The notes beneath the pieces were generated by a model. It was given only the letters and a program-made list of their open reading frames with translations. It ran no database searches and was not told where the DNA came from. DNA of 64,000 nt, taken from positions 62,001 to 126,000 of the forward strand of contig JABTUA010000001.1 of assembly GCA_015075635.1 (NCBI GenBank). Reading direction: 5' to 3'. How positions within the stretch are numbered: the stretch's first letter is position 1; the number at the start of each line of letters is the position of its first letter. Source of the DNA: Polyangiaceae bacterium. Lineage in GTDB: Bacteria > Myxococcota_A > Polyangia > Polyangiales > Polyangiaceae. The position numbers were made by a program, and so were the translations under genes. This document shows positions 51,192-62,183 of the stretch, piece by piece.

Positions 51192-51515
51192 TCACCTTCG
51201 GTAGGCGAGGACCCACAACACGGCGATGATGCCGTCCAGCGCTTGGATCTCGCGCTCCGCCTCGGCGGCCGGCAGGTAGCTGCACGCTCGGGCGATGCGC
51301 AGCGCCATCAGGGTCTCTCGCGCCGAGTTGAGTGAGTCTTCGAGCCGCGACCTCCGCTTTCCCGCCTTGGCCCACACGCCTTCGCTGCCGTTGAGTGCCG
51401 CGCTGTTGCTGGCGCTCTTCAACTGCGATGAGAGGTCGCGGTCGTGCCGCGCAACCCGGTCAGCGAGCTGATGCACGTTCTTCACCATGTCTTCCAACGA
51501 ATCCAGAATCCTCAT
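51192..51515 (-). CDS. Four-helix-bundle protein (23S rRNA-intervening-sequence type)
   Basis: This 107-residue, all-helical protein resembles the S23/four-helix-bundle family, with ARHDRDLSSQLKSASNSAALNGSEG (about 22-46) and LNSARETLMALRIARACSYL. Family members were first seen in insertions within 23S rRNA genes but are also found as free genes of unknown role. Here no rRNA is present. It lies beside a block of 12-base tandem repeats (51714-51812) just downstream of the ribosomal superoperon, which may mark a small mobile or hypervariable segment. Confidence 0.8.
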   Translation of the reverse strand: MRILDSLEDMVKNVHQLADRVARHDRDLSSQLKSASNSAALNGSEGVWAKAGKRRSRLEDSLNSARETLMALRIARACSYLPAAEAEREIQALDGIIAVLWVLAYRR

Positions 51516-51713
51516 TTGGGCCTCCTGTTCTGCCCTCTCCTCGAGGGCGACAGTCCCGCGGCGCCGCGCGAGCCCCTTGGGAATCCCCGGAGGGGGAGAG
51601 CGCGGGTCAAGGGCGAGGGCGAGCGCAGCGAGCCCGAGGTGCGGCGTCAGCCGCGCGAACCCTTGAGGCGCGTGAGCACGGCGCGAGAATGGGGAAGCGA
51701 CGAGGAGAGATTC

Positions 51714-51812
51714 CCGAACCTGGCGCTGAACCTGGCCCTGAACCTGGCCCTGAACCCGGTCCTGAACCTGGCCCCTGGCCCTGAACCCTGAACCTGGCCC
51801 TGAAACTGACCC
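51714..51812. repeat. Imperfect 12-base tandem repeats in the intergenic region after rplQ
   Basis: About eight imperfect copies of CCTGAACCTGGC run end to end, with variants such as CTGAACCCGGTC and some shortened units. They sit in the 372-base gap 51516-51887 between the four-helix-bundle gene and rplQ. The rest of the gap is GC-rich and has an imperfect GGGCG/CGCCC hairpin at 51839-51864 that could end the ribosomal operon. Open frames across the repeats read as Pro-Glu-Pro-Gly or Leu-Asn-Leu-Ala repeats and are not convincing genes. Confidence 0.8.
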
Positions 51813-51887
51813 CGAGCCCGCGGCCCCAAATGCGGAACGGGCGCCCCGGTCTCCCAGAACGCCCGCTCGACGCTCGACGACTCGAGC

Positions 51888-52529
51888 TCAGCCCTTGGCC
51901 TTCAGCGCCTCGACTAGCTGAGTCTTGTTCATCTTGCTCCGACCCTCGAGCTTGGCAGCCGCCGCGAGCTCCTTCAGCTCGTCGAGGCTCTTCGCGTCGA
52001 GATCGCTCGCCGCCGCCTTGGCCTTGGGCGCCTTGGCGGGTTTGTCGCCCTTCGCGCCCTTCTCGGGCTTCTGCGAAGCGGCGGTGCGCTCCACGAACTC
52101 GATCAGCGACATCGGGGCGTGGTCTCCGCGGCGGTGTCCCAGCTTGATGATGCGCGTGTAGCCGCCGGGGCGCTTCTCGAAGCGCTTGGCGAGGTCCACG
52201 AACACCTTCTCGACCAGATCGACCTTCTCGGAGTCGCCGTTCTTCTGAACCGTGGCGAAACGGCGCAGGAACTGGCCGACCTGCTGCTGCGCCGCGAAGC
52301 GGCGCGCGCGATCCTTGTCGCTCAGCTGGTCGTTCGGCGTGTAGGCGACGGCACCCAGGCGCTTGGCGCGCGTGATGAGCCGCTCGGCGACGCGGCGAAG
52401 CTCCTTGGCCTTGGCGTCGGTGGTCTCGATGCTCTCGTGAGCGACGAGGTTCGCCGCCAGCGCGCGGAACATCGCGCGACGGTGGGAGGTATTGCGGCTG
52501 AATTGCCGCCCTGCTTTGCGGTGACGCAT
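51888..52529 (-). CDS. rplQ: Ribosomal protein bL17 with SAP/Rho-N-like C-terminal extension
   Basis: Residues 1 to about 122 are standard bL17 ([37 protein letters not shown], then [18 protein letters not shown] near 130-147), found at the exit-tunnel side of the 50S subunit. The protein continues to 213 residues. A Lys/Ala/Pro-rich linker leads to a helical end (about 178-213) with [20 protein letters not shown] and [14 protein letters not shown], which looks like a SAP or Rho-N DNA/RNA-binding fold. It is the last gene of the superoperon, 12 bases after rpoA. Confidence 0.95.
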   Translation of the reverse strand: MRHRKAGRQFSRNTSHRRAMFRALAANLVAHESIETTDAKAKELRRVAERLITRAKRLGAVAYTPNDQLSDKDRARRFAAQQQVGQFLRRFATVQKNGDSEKVDLVEKVFVDLAKRFEKRPGGYTRIIKLGHRRGDHAPMSLIEFVERTAASQKPEKGAKGDKPAKAPKAKAAASDLDAKSLDELKELAAAAKLEGRSKMNKTQLVEALKAKG

Positions 52530-52541
52530 GCTCTTACCGTC

Positions 52542-53567
<1,026 letters not shown>

Positions 53568-53614
53568 GCGTGCCTCCTATTTGCTCGGGTCCAGCGCGGC
53601 TGTCCCAGGTCGGG

Positions 53615-53632
53615 GAGGAAAACCGCTTCCTC
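53615..53632. promoter_or_regulatory. Hairpin in the rpsD-rpoA spacer
   Basis: GAGGAA (53615-53620) and TTCCTC (53627-53632) form a perfect six-base stem with a six-base loop in the 114-base spacer, the longest gap inside this end of the operon. It could be a processing, attenuation or r-protein regulatory structure; nothing in the sequence decides between these. Confidence 0.3.
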
Positions 53633-53681
53633 GTCCAACCCCGCAGCCTGCCCGCTTCGGGTATCTCAATCCAAAAAGAAA

Positions 53682-54311
53682 TCAGCGCGAATAGTACTCC
53701 ACGACGTACTGCTCACGAACCATCGGCTCGTTCAGGTCGTCGCGCACCGGCATGCTCTTGAACACACCGGAGAAGTTCTCCTTGTCGACCTCGACCCAGC
53801 TCGGGCGCTGCTTGTTCTCTGCAGCGGCCAGCGCAGCCGCCACGTAGGCGATCTTGCGGCTCTTCTCGTGGATCTCGATCTTGTCGTTGGGCTTGACGGT
53901 GTAGCTGGGGATGTTGACGTGCTTGCCGTTCACCAGGATGTGGCTGTGGCGCACGAGCTGGCGACCTTGGCGCCGGCTGACCGCGAAGCCCATGCGGTGC
54001 ACGACGTTGTCGAGGCGGCGCTCGATGAGTCCGAGCATCTCCTCGCCGGTGCGGCCCTTCATGCTGCTGGCCTGGGCGTAGTAGCGGGAGAACTGGCGCT
54101 CCAGCAGGCCGTAGATGCGGCGCATCTTCTGCTTCTCGCGCAGACGCAGACCGTACTCGCTGAGCTTGATGCGCCCCTGCCCGTGCTGCCCGGGCGGATA
54201 GGGGCGACGGGTGACCGCACACTTCTCGGTGAAGCAGCGATCGCCCTTCAGGTAGAGCTTCATGCTCTCGCGGCGGCAGAGCTTGCAAACGGGACCAAGG
54301 TAACGTGCCAT
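53682..54311 (-). CDS. rpsD: Ribosomal protein uS4 (zinc-binding form)
   Basis: The product has 209 residues. It starts [20 protein letters not shown] and has four Cys (9, 12, 26, 31 region: CKLC ... CFTEKC) as in zinc-type S4. The S4 RNA-binding domain ([36 protein letters not shown]) follows. It nucleates 30S assembly on 16S rRNA. The ATG at 54311 follows a GAGGAAG site. As sequenced, the rpsK frame runs straight into this gene, but that is caused by a one-base loss in rpsK. Confidence 0.97.
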   Translation of the reverse strand: MARYLGPVCKLCRRESMKLYLKGDRCFTEKCAVTRRPYPPGQHGQGRIKLSEYGLRLREKQKMRRIYGLLERQFSRYYAQASSMKGRTGEEMLGLIERRLDNVVHRMGFAVSRRQGRQLVRHSHILVNGKHVNIPSYTVKPNDKIEIHEKSRKIAYVAAALAAAENKQRPSWVEVDKENFSGVFKSMPVRDDLNEPMVREQYVVEYYSR

Positions 54312-54318
54312 GACTTCC

Positions 54319-54719
54319 TCACACCCTCCGGCGCTTCGGGGGGCGACAACCGTTGTGGGGACCGGGGTGACGTCGCGGATCAGCGACACCTTGAAGCCCG
54401 CGCTCTGGAACGCGCGGAGCGCGCTCTCGCGGCCGGCGCCCGGGCCCTTCACGAACACCGCGATGGAGCGCATGCCGTGCTCCGCCGCGCGACGCGCCGC
54501 TTCCTCGGCGGCGAGCTGCGCCGCGAACGGCGTGCTCTTGCGCGAGCCCTTGAAGCCGCGCGAGCCGGAGCTGGCCCAAGACACCACGTTTCCGTTCACG
54601 TCGGTGATGGAGACGATGGTGTTGTTGAAGGTGGACTTGATGTGCGCGATGCCGGTGGCGATGTTCTTCTTCACCACCTTCTTCTGGACGCGCTTCTTGC
54701 CGCTTGCTGCCGTGCTCAT
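54319..54719 (-). CDS. rpsK: Ribosomal protein uS11, frameshifted near its end (one base missing)
   Basis: Residues 1 to about 121 are a normal uS11 ([46 protein letters not shown]). The universal C-terminus [12 protein letters not shown] is present but in the next frame, ending at a TGA (54319-54321). One extra C in the run at 54357-54360 (GGGG on the plus strand) restores it. As given, translation continues without a stop into rpsD, making a 345-residue S11-S4 chimera. Because uS11 is essential and its C-terminus invariant, a base-calling error is the simplest explanation. Confidence 0.93.
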
Positions 54720-54736
54720 GACGTGACTCTTTCAGC

Positions 54737-55111
54737 TCAGGTGGTGGGACGGCGCGCGGCGGCGCCCTTGCGCGGACCCTTGCGGGTGCGGGCGTTGGTG
54801 TGGGTGCGCTGGCCGTTGACCGGCAAGCCCTTGCGGTGGCGGAGGCCGCGGTAGCAACCGAGGTCCATCAGGCGCTTGATGTTCTGCTGGATGTCACGGC
54901 GCAGATCGCCTTCGACCTTGTAGCCGGCCTCGATCGTGTCGCGGATGGCCTTGACCTCCGCCTCGGAGAGCTCGTCCACCTTCTTCTCGGCGGGGATGCC
55001 GGCCTTCTGGCAGATTTCGACCGCGTTCTTGTGGCCGATGCCGAAGATGTACGGCAGGGCGAACGCGATTTGCTTGCGGCGGGGGAGGTCGACTCCGGCG
55101 ATACGTGCCAT
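54737..55111 (-). CDS. rpsM: Ribosomal protein uS13
   Basis: The 124-residue product has [34 protein letters not shown] and the C-terminal [18 protein letters not shown], all diagnostic. It sits in the 30S head and contacts the 50S subunit and P-site tRNA. It is in the normal place between rpmJ and rpsK. Confidence 0.98.
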   Translation of the reverse strand: MARIAGVDLPRRKQIAFALPYIFGIGHKNAVEICQKAGIPAEKKVDELSEAEVKAIRDTIEAGYKVEGDLRRDIQQNIKRLMDLGCYRGLRHRKGLPVNGQRTHTNARTRKGPRKGAAARRPTT

Positions 55112-55125
55112 GTTCGGTTACCTGT

Positions 55126-55239
55126 TCAGCCTTGACGCTGCTTGTGGCGGGGGTTTTCGCAGATCACCCGAACCACACCCTTGCGGCGGACAATCTTGCA
55201 CTTGTCGCAAACTTTCTTGACGCTGGGACGAACTTTCAT
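55126..55239 (-). CDS. rpmJ: Ribosomal protein bL36 (zinc-binding form)
   Basis: The ATG at 55239 gives 37 residues: [19 protein letters not shown], then a third Cys and a His ([13 protein letters not shown]). This is the CCCH zinc-ribbon form. The length is exact for bL36. Confidence 0.97.
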   Translation of the reverse strand: MKVRPSVKKVCDKCKIVRRKGVVRVICENPRHKQRQG

Positions 55240-55265
55240 GGCGCTTACCTGCTCGTTCTTTCGAG

Positions 55266-55493
55266 TCAGAGCTTCCGGGTGACCTGACCCCGACTTGGGT
55301 CCTGGCTGGAGAGCCTCACTGCCACCCGACACCCGGCGATGAGCCGGACCGTCGAGTGCCTCGCCGAGGCGGAGATGCTGGCTCGCACCGTCCTGCCGTC
55401 GTCGAGGTGAACGCGCAACATGGCGTTCGGTAGGACCTCCTCGATCACTCCATTGGCTTCCGTGTCTCTTCGCTTCGGGCTTTCCTCCGTCAC
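55266..55493 (-). CDS. infA: Translation initiation factor IF-1, divergent
   Basis: The product has 75 residues with the IF-1 OB fold. [23 protein letters not shown] matches the family, but the usual GKMRKNYIRILPGDKV region reads [17 protein letters not shown], and the YDLTRGRI end is [13 protein letters not shown]. The N-terminus is charged and longer than normal. Position after adk (ATGA overlap) and before rpmJ is canonical. It may be the only IF-1 or a second, specialised copy. Confidence 0.9.
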   Translation of the reverse strand: MTEESPKRRDTEANGVIEEVLPNAMLRVHLDDGRTVRASISASARHSTVRLIAGCRVAVRLSSQDPSRGQVTRKL

Positions 55494-56113
55494 CGCTCGA
55501 GAGCTCTCTCGATGCGAGCGGTCACTTCGTCTGGAGTACCGACACCGTCGATTCGGCGAAGGAGCCCCAGTTTTTCGTAGAACGGCAACAGTGCCGCCGT
55601 CATCGCGTCGTACTCGTCGAGTCGCCGCTTGACGGTTTCCTCCTGGTCGTCGGCTCGGTGCTCGAGCTCGGCATCCGGGGGCGGGGGGTTATACTTCAGG
55701 TGGTAAATTTGTCCAGACCGCTTGTCGATGCGGCGCAGCGTGGCCCGCTCCAGCAGAAGGTCGCGGGAAACGTCGATCTGGAGCACACACTGAAGGGGTG
55801 TTCCGCGTTTGGCCAGGAGCCCTCCCAGCGCCTCCGCTTGGGGCACCGTCCGGGGAAAGCCGTCCAAGATGAAGCCCTCACGGGCGTCGTCTTGGTCCAG
55901 GCGCTCGTCCACCAGGCCGATCACGACCTCGTCCGGCACGAGCTTGCCCGCGTTCATGTAGGTCTCGGCCTCTTTGCCCAGCCGCGTGCCGGCCGCGCGG
56001 GCGGCCCGCAGCATGTCGCCGGTCGAGATCTTGGGTACGCCGAAGCGGACCGTGAGCCTATCAGCCTGAGTCCCTTTGCCGCTCGCCGGCGGCCCTACCA
56101 GCACCAGTCGCAT
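55490..56113 (-). CDS. adk: Adenylate kinase
   Basis: The ATG at 56113 follows a GGAGG site and gives 207 residues. P-loop [14 protein letters not shown], the AMP-binding STGDMLRAA and [10 protein letters not shown], and a full-length LID ([18 protein letters not shown]) without zinc Cys are visible. It interconverts AMP, ADP and ATP. The map gene often found after adk is absent here. Confidence 0.97.
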   Translation of the reverse strand: MRLVLVGPPASGKGTQADRLTVRFGVPKISTGDMLRAARAAGTRLGKEAETYMNAGKLVPDEVVIGLVDERLDQDDAREGFILDGFPRTVPQAEALGGLLAKRGTPLQCVLQIDVSRDLLLERATLRRIDKRSGQIYHLKYNPPPPDAELEHRADDQEETVKRRLDEYDAMTAALLPFYEKLGLLRRIDGVGTPDEVTARIERALER

Positions 56114-56127
56114 CCCTACCTCCCCGT

Positions 56128-57459
<1,332 letters not shown>

Positions 57460-57545
57460 ACCGAGGCTTCACCTTCGAGCGCCGCGGGAGGCGGCGCTGT
57501 GAGCGGGAGTCATAAGCATCGTCCGGGAGGAGGGCTAGAGCGCCC

Positions 57546-58025
57546 TCAGCTTTCGGCGGCTTGGGGGACCGAATACGGGAGAAGCACGACCTTGCCGCCG
57601 GCCTTCTCGATCTTCTCTTGGGCCGACTTGCTGAAGGCGTGAGCGCTGACGGTCAGCGCCTTGTCCAGGTTGCCCTCGCCCAGGATCTTGATGCGGACGT
57701 CGCGGCCCTGGACCAGGCGTGCCTGGCGCAAGAGGGCCTCGTCCACTGCCTGACCCTTCTCGAAGCGATCGAGCGCGGCGACGTTGATGGCGACGGTCTG
57801 GACCGGGAAGGGCACGCGGAAGCCGCGCTTGGGCAGGCGGCGCTGGATCGGGGTCTGGCCGCCCTGGAAGTGGGTCTTGCCGAAGTCGCCGCCGTGCCGG
57901 GCCTTCTGGCCCTTCTGGCCACGACCCGCGGTCTTGCCGAGGCCCGTGCCGACGCCGCGACCGAGGCGCTTTTCCTTGGTGCGCGCGCCCGGGGGCGGCG
58001 CCAGGCGAGAAAGGATGTCGCTCAT
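57546..58025 (-). CDS. rplO: Ribosomal protein uL15
   Basis: The 159-residue product has RLGRGVGTGLGKTAGRGQKG, the Gly/Arg-rich rRNA-binding arm, and LPKRGFRVPF. The ATG at 58025 overlaps the rpmD stop (ATGA). It has the normal uL15 length plus a few C-terminal residues. Confidence 0.97.
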   Translation of the reverse strand: MSDILSRLAPPPGARTKEKRLGRGVGTGLGKTAGRGQKGQKARHGGDFGKTHFQGGQTPIQRRLPKRGFRVPFPVQTVAINVAALDRFEKGQAVDEALLRQARLVQGRDVRIKILGEGNLDKALTVSAHAFSKSAQEKIEKAGGKVVLLPYSVPQAAES

Positions 58026-58210
58026 GACTTCTTCTCCTGCACCTCGACGAGGTGCAGCACTTTCTTGATCATGCCGCGGAATGACGGCGTGTTGTCCACG
58101 ACGACGCTGGAGCCCGGACCCCGCAGCCCGAGGCCCTTGATCACGGCGCGGACCTGATGCGGGCGATTCGAGACCCCGACGCGCTGGCGAACTTCGAGCT
58201 TCGTGGTCAT
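58022..58210 (-). CDS. rpmD: Ribosomal protein uL30
   Basis: The 62-residue product has [32 protein letters not shown], the standard uL30 core. Four-base ATGA overlaps join it to rpsE and rplO. The longer frame to 58423 is antisense-type shadow within rpsE. Confidence 0.96.
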   Translation of the reverse strand: MTTKLEVRQRVGVSNRPHQVRAVIKGLGLRGPGSSVVVDNTPSFRGMIKKVLHLVEVQEKKS

Positions 58211-58800
58211 GACGCCGCGCCTCCCGCCGAGCCGCCACCCGTCGACGCGACGATGGAGCTCGCCGCTGCGGAGGAAGCGCTCATCTTCTGCACCGGGTAG
58301 TCGTGCCCGACGTCGTCGATCTCCTTGCTGCGCGCGTTGGCCACGTTCTCCACGCGGCGCAGGCGGCTCAAGGCGTCGACCGTGGCGTTGACCACGTTGT
58401 GCTTGTTGGTGGTGCCCAGACACTTCGAGAGGATGTCCTGGATGCCTGCGGACTCGACGACGGCGCGCACCGCGCCGCCGGCGATCACGCCCGTGCCCGG
58501 AGCGGCCGGGCGGAGCAGGACGCGGCCGGCGCCGAACTGGCCGACGATGTCGTGGGGGATGGTCGCGCCGACCATCGGCACCTTGAACATGTTCTTGCGG
58601 GCCTGGTCGTTGCCCTTGCGGATCGCCTCGGGGACCTCGTTGGCCTTGCCGAGCCCGACGCCGACGTGGCCCGACTCGTCACCCACCACCACGAGCGCGG
58701 AGAAGCTGAAGCGACGCCCGCCCTTCACGACCTTGGCGACGCGGTTGATGTGAATCACCCGCTCTTTCAGCTTTTCATCGTCAATGTGATCGAACGACAT
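58207..58800 (-). CDS. rpsE: Ribosomal protein uS5
   Basis: The 197-residue product has [35 protein letters not shown] and [17 protein letters not shown], the S5 signature. It acts in decoding fidelity on the 30S subunit. The C-terminus carries an extra Ser/Ala/Gly-rich tail of about 25 residues not seen in short S5 proteins. Confidence 0.97.
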   Translation of the reverse strand: MSFDHIDDEKLKERVIHINRVAKVVKGGRRFSFSALVVVGDESGHVGVGLGKANEVPEAIRKGNDQARKNMFKVPMVGATIPHDIVGQFGAGRVLLRPAAPGTGVIAGGAVRAVVESAGIQDILSKCLGTTNKHNVVNATVDALSRLRRVENVANARSKEIDDVGHDYPVQKMSASSAAASSIVASTGGGSAGGAAS

Positions 58801-58815
58801 CTGATTTCTCCGAGC

Positions 58816-59175
58816 TCAGAACTGAAGGCCCGCTTCGCGCGCGGCGTCCGCTAGGGCCTTGATGCGGCCGTGGTAGAGGTATCCGTTGCGGTCGAACACG
58901 ACCTTCTCGATCTTCTTCTCGAGGCACATCTTGGCGAGCAAGGAGCCCACCTTCTTCGCGGCGTCGGTCTTGGTGTCCTCGCCGAGCGTGGTCTTGAGAT
59001 CTCGCGAGAGCGTGGAGGCGCTCGCCAGGGTCTTGCCCGAGGCGTCGTCGACGACCTGGGCGTAGATGTGCTTCGCGCTCCGGAACACCGAGAGACGCGG
59101 ACGCTCGTCGGTGCCGGAGATCTTGGTGCGGATGCGGAGCTTGCGGCGCTCGCGGCCTTGTAGCTTCATTGCCAT
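58816..59175 (-). CDS. rplR: Ribosomal protein uL18
   Basis: The ATG at 59175, seven bases after GGGAGG, gives 119 residues. [20 protein letters not shown] and [19 protein letters not shown] identify uL18, which binds 5S rRNA. The upstream extension of the frame to 59268 is shadow of rplF. Confidence 0.97.
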   Translation of the reverse strand: MAMKLQGRERRKLRIRTKISGTDERPRLSVFRSAKHIYAQVVDDASGKTLASASTLSRDLKTTLGEDTKTDAAKKVGSLLAKMCLEKKIEKVVFDRNGYLYHGRIKALADAAREAGLQF

Positions 59176-59188
59176 GAGTAGCCTCCCG

Positions 59189-59776
59189 TCACTTCGCTTT
59201 GCCCTTGCCGGCCTTGCCCGCCTTGCGACGGATCTTCTCGTTGCGGTAGCGGATGCCCTTGCCGCCATAGGGCTCTGGCGGACGGAATGAGCGGATTTTC
59301 GCCGAGAACTGCCCGAGCAGGGCCTTGTCGGGGCACGAGAGCATCAGCACTGCGCCCTTGGAATCGGCGGGGATGTTCGCGGTCATCTGCGGGGGAAGGT
59401 CGATCGCCACCGGGTGAGAGAGCCCGAGCTGAAAGTGCAAGGTCTTGCCCTTGAGCTCGGTGCGGTAGCCGGTGCCCACCAGATCGAGCGTCTGGTCGTA
59501 GCCCTCGGCAGCGCCCTTCACCATGTTGGCGATGAGCGCGCGCCCCAGGCCCTGCAGCCGTGCGGCGTCGCGACCCGTAGCGTCGGCCTCGACCTTGATC
59601 GCGTCACCTTCCTTGGTGATCTTGATCAAGGGGTGCAAGGTCTGGCTGAGCTTGCCCTTCGGTCCCTGAACGTCGACCTTGGAGCCCGCCACGTTGACCG
59701 TGACGCCCTTCGGAACCGGCACGGGTCGCTTGCCGATCCGTGACAGCTTCTTCGTCTGAACCTGCGCCTCGGCCAT
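59189..59776 (-). CDS. rplF: Ribosomal protein uL6
   Basis: The 195-residue product has [16 protein letters not shown] at the start and [19 protein letters not shown] at the end, the uL6 hallmark. ATG 59776 overlaps the rpsH stop by one base (TGATG); a GTG one codon earlier is an alternative start. Confidence 0.97.
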   Translation of the reverse strand: MAEAQVQTKKLSRIGKRPVPVPKGVTVNVAGSKVDVQGPKGKLSQTLHPLIKITKEGDAIKVEADATGRDAARLQGLGRALIANMVKGAAEGYDQTLDLVGTGYRTELKGKTLHFQLGLSHPVAIDLPPQMTANIPADSKGAVLMLSCPDKALLGQFSAKIRSFRPPEPYGGKGIRYRNEKIRRKAGKAGKGKAK

Positions 59777-60180
59777 CACCAGACCTCACACAAGAGCTCG
59801 CCGCCGAGCTTCTGCCGGCGTGCTTCCTTGTCCGTCATCAGCCCATGGGACGTGCTGAGAATGGCCGTGCCCAGGCCCGAGAGGACGCGGGGGATGTTGC
59901 CGTGGCCGACGTAAACACGCCGCCCCGGCCGCGAGATGCGGCGGATGCCTTGGAACGCCGAGTCACGCTCGCGCCCGTACTTGAGCACCACGGTCAGGGT
60001 CTCCTTGGTGCCCCCGTCGCCCCACTTTTCGGTGCGCACGTCGGCGACGTAGCCCTCGGCCTTCAAGATCTCGGCGATCGCCTTCTTGACCTTGCTGCAG
60101 GGAACCCGGGCCACTTCGTGGCGCGAGCCCGCCGCGTTGCGGATGCGGGTCAGAAGATCACCAATCGGATCGGTCATCAT
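59776..60180 (-). CDS. rpsH: Ribosomal protein uS8
   Basis: The 134-residue product starts with DPIGDLLTRIRNA and ends with STSHGLMTDKEARRQKLGGE, diagnostic for uS8. Two consecutive ATG codons (60180 and 60177) are both possible starts. uS8 is the autogenous repressor of the spc operon in E. coli; whether this holds here is unknown. Confidence 0.97.
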   Translation of the reverse strand: MMTDPIGDLLTRIRNAAGSRHEVARVPCSKVKKAIAEILKAEGYVADVRTEKWGDGGTKETLTVVLKYGRERDSAFQGIRRISRPGRRVYVGHGNIPRVLSGLGTAILSTSHGLMTDKEARRQKLGGELLCEVW

Positions 60181-60184
60181 GGCT

Positions 60185-60370
60185 TCACCAGCTCGCCTTC
60201 GTGACGCCCGGCAGCTCTCCGCGCAGCGCCAGTTGGCGCATGCAGAGGCGGCACAGGTGGAAATCGCGGTAGACCGCGCGCGAGCGACCGCAGACCTTGC
60301 AGCGCTTGACGACGCGGGTGGAGAACTTGGACGGGCGATTCACCTTCGCCCACTGAGATGCACGAGCCAT
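60185..60370 (-). CDS. rpsN: Ribosomal protein uS14 (zinc-binding short form)
   Basis: The 61-residue product has CKVCGR and [16 protein letters not shown], giving the two CxxC knuckles of the zinc-type S14. The length is exact for this form. Confidence 0.97.
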   Translation of the reverse strand: MARASQWAKVNRPSKFSTRVVKRCKVCGRSRAVYRDFHLCRLCMRQLALRGELPGVTKASW

Positions 60371-60377
60371 GTTCCTG

Positions 60378-60988
60378 TCAGCTCCTGAACGGCATGCCGA
60401 GCTGACCGAGGAGCTCCTTGGCTTCCTCGTTGGTCTCGGCGGTGGTGACGATGGTGATGTTCATTCCCTTGACCTTGTCGACCTTGTCGAAGTCGATCTC
60501 GGGGAAGACGATTTGTTCCTTGAGGCCCAGCGTGTAGTTGCCGGCGCCGTCGAAGGCCTTGGCGCTGGTGCCGCGGAAGTCGCGCACGCGGGGCAAGCTC
60601 AGGTGACCAAGCGGTCCAGGAACTCCCACATGCGCTCGGCGCGCAGGGTGACCATGACGCCGATGGGCAAGCCCTGGCGCAGCTTGAAGTTCGCGATGGA
60701 CTTCTTGGAGCGGGTGACCACCGGCTTTTGGCCGGCGATGGCGGTCATCTCCACCACCGCGGAGTCGATGATCTTCGGGTTCGCCACGGCCTCGCCGAGG
60801 CCCATGTTGATGACGATCTTCCGAAGCCGCGGCACCTGATTCGGGTTCTTGTAGGCGAACCGCTTCATCAAGGCCGGGACAGTCTCGGACTTGTACTTGT
60901 CCCGCAGACGGGGCGGGGGGGCGGGTACCGCGGGCGCGGCGGGCGCGGCGGGCGCAGGCGCGTTCTCGGGGGCGGCTTTCTTGCTCAT
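60378..60988 (-). CDS. rplE: Ribosomal protein uL5, frameshifted (one base missing), with N-terminal Ala/Pro extension
   Basis: The first frame from ATG 60988 encodes the N-terminal two-thirds ([38 protein letters not shown]) and stops at 60599. The remainder, [19 protein letters not shown] to GQLGMPFRS, continues in the next frame to 60378. Adding one C in ACCTGA (at about 60602-60603) rejoins them as [13 protein letters not shown], the invariant uL5 sequence. As uL5 is essential, a sequencing indel is most likely. About 25 residues rich in Ala and Pro precede the normal uL5 start, with no alternative start codon visible. Confidence 0.93.
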
Positions 60989-60992
60989 GGCT

Positions 60993-61310
60993 TCATTCCT
61001 GCGGAGTGGGCAGGGCGGCGCCGCTCTTGGCGACGCGCTGCTTCTTGCCGTTTTCTTCCTTGAACCGAACCCGCGTCGGCTTGTCCGTCTCGGGATCGAT
61101 GGGCATGACCTTGGAGAGCGCGATGGGCGCCTCGACCTCGAGGATGCCGCCGGGGCTGGTCTGGGTGGCGCGCACGTGCCGCTTCACCTGATTGACGCCC
61201 TCGACGACGACACGGTTCTTGTCCGTCAAGATCCGCATCACCTTGCCGCGCTTGCCTTTGTCGTCACCGCTGATCACGGCGACCACGTCGCCAACCCTGA
61301 TGCGATTCAT
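60993..61310 (-). CDS. rplX: Ribosomal protein uL24
   Basis: The ATG at 61310 gives 105 residues with the KOW motif [30 protein letters not shown] and [16 protein letters not shown]. Its start overlaps the rplN stop by one base (TGATG), and GGAGG precedes it within rplN. Confidence 0.97.
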   Translation of the reverse strand: MNRIRVGDVVAVISGDDKGKRGKVMRILTDKNRVVVEGVNQVKRHVRATQTSPGGILEVEAPIALSKVMPIDPETDKPTRVRFKEENGKKQRVAKSGAALPTPQE

Positions 61311-61678
61311 CACAGCACCTCCGGCGCGAGCGAGATGATCTTCATGAAGCGTTTGCCACGGAGCTCGCGGGCGACGGGCCCGAAGATGCGGGTACCGACC
61401 GGCTCCTGCTGCGCGTTGATCAAGACGGCGCTGTTGTCGTCGAACTTGATGTAGCTGCCGTCCTGACGGCGGTACTCGCGCTTGGTGCGGACCACCACGG
61501 CGCGGGCGGTCTCGCCCTTCTTCACCTTGGAGCCCGGCAGGGCTTCCTTGATGCTGACCACGATCACGTCGCCGAGCGCCGCGTAACGCCGCCGCGAGCC
61601 ACCCAGCACCTTGATGCACTGGACGAGCTTCGCGCCGGAGTTGTCCGCGACGTCGAGGAACGACTGCATCTGGATCAT
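61310..61678 (-). CDS. rplN: Ribosomal protein uL14
   Basis: The 122-residue product is canonical uL14: [49 protein letters not shown]. The length is exact. It overlaps rpsQ by ATGA. Confidence 0.98.
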   Translation of the reverse strand: MIQMQSFLDVADNSGAKLVQCIKVLGGSRRRYAALGDVIVVSIKEALPGSKVKKGETARAVVVRTKREYRRQDGSYIKFDDNSAVLINAQQEPVGTRIFGPVARELRGKRFMKIISLAPEVL

Positions 61679-61980
61679 GTGACCGGCTCCTTCTGGGTGA
61701 GCTCCACTGCGGGGCGCTCCACCAGGCGGACGACCTTCCAGCGCTTGTCACGGGACAGGGCGCGGTGCTCGATGATCTCGACGCGATCGCCGGTCTTGTA
61801 GAAGTTCTTCTCGTCGTGCGCCTTGTACTTGGCGCGCACGCGGACGTACTTCTTGTACATCGAGTCCATCTTGTGACGGACGACCTCGACGACGACCGTC
61901 TTGTCCATCTTGTCGCTGGAGACGCGCCCGATCAGGCGGCGGCGCTTGCTCAGGGCCTTGGATTCCGTGGTGGCGGTCAT
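61675..61980 (-). CDS. rpsQ: Ribosomal protein uS17
   Basis: The 101-residue product has [34 protein letters not shown] and [21 protein letters not shown] few extra residues at each end make it slightly longer than E. coli uS17. Confidence 0.97.
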   Translation of the reverse strand: MTATTESKALSKRRRLIGRVSSDKMDKTVVVEVVRHKMDSMYKKYVRVRAKYKAHDEKNFYKTGDRVEIIEHRALSRDKRWKVVRLVERPAVELTQKEPVT

Positions 61981-61982
61981 GA

Positions 61983-62183
61983 TCAGTTGTCCTTGGCGCT
62001 CTGGCGCGCGTGCAGGATCTGCTCGATGCGGGCGATGTCCTTCCGCGTCTTGCGGAGAACGCTCGTGTCCTCGAGCTGGTTCACGTAGTTCTTCATGCGG
62101 CTCCCGAAGAGATCCTTCTTGAGCTGTTTCATCAGCTCGGACAGGTCCTCCGTGGTGCGCTCCGTGAGCTCTTTCGCCTTCAT
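61983..62183 (-). CDS. rpmC: Ribosomal protein uL29
   Basis: ATG 62183 overlaps the rplP stop (TGATG), giving 66 residues. KAKELTERTTEDLSELM and LRKTRKDIARIEQILHAR are typical of this two-helix protein near the exit tunnel. Confidence 0.96.
   Translation of the reverse strand: MKAKELTERTTEDLSELMKQLKKDLFGSRMKNYVNQLEDTSVLRKTRKDIARIEQILHARQSAKDN

Noticed and set aside
51395..51791. Small ORFs across the 12-base repeats encoding Pro-Glu-Pro-Gly or Leu-Asn-Leu-Ala tracts
   Set aside because: They only translate the tandem repeat, lack ribosome sites and continue into unrelated sequence.
53682..54719. 345-residue S11-S4 fusion protein as a real gene
   Set aside because: The proper uS11 C-terminus is present one frame over and needs only one extra C; both parts are complete normal ribosomal proteins.
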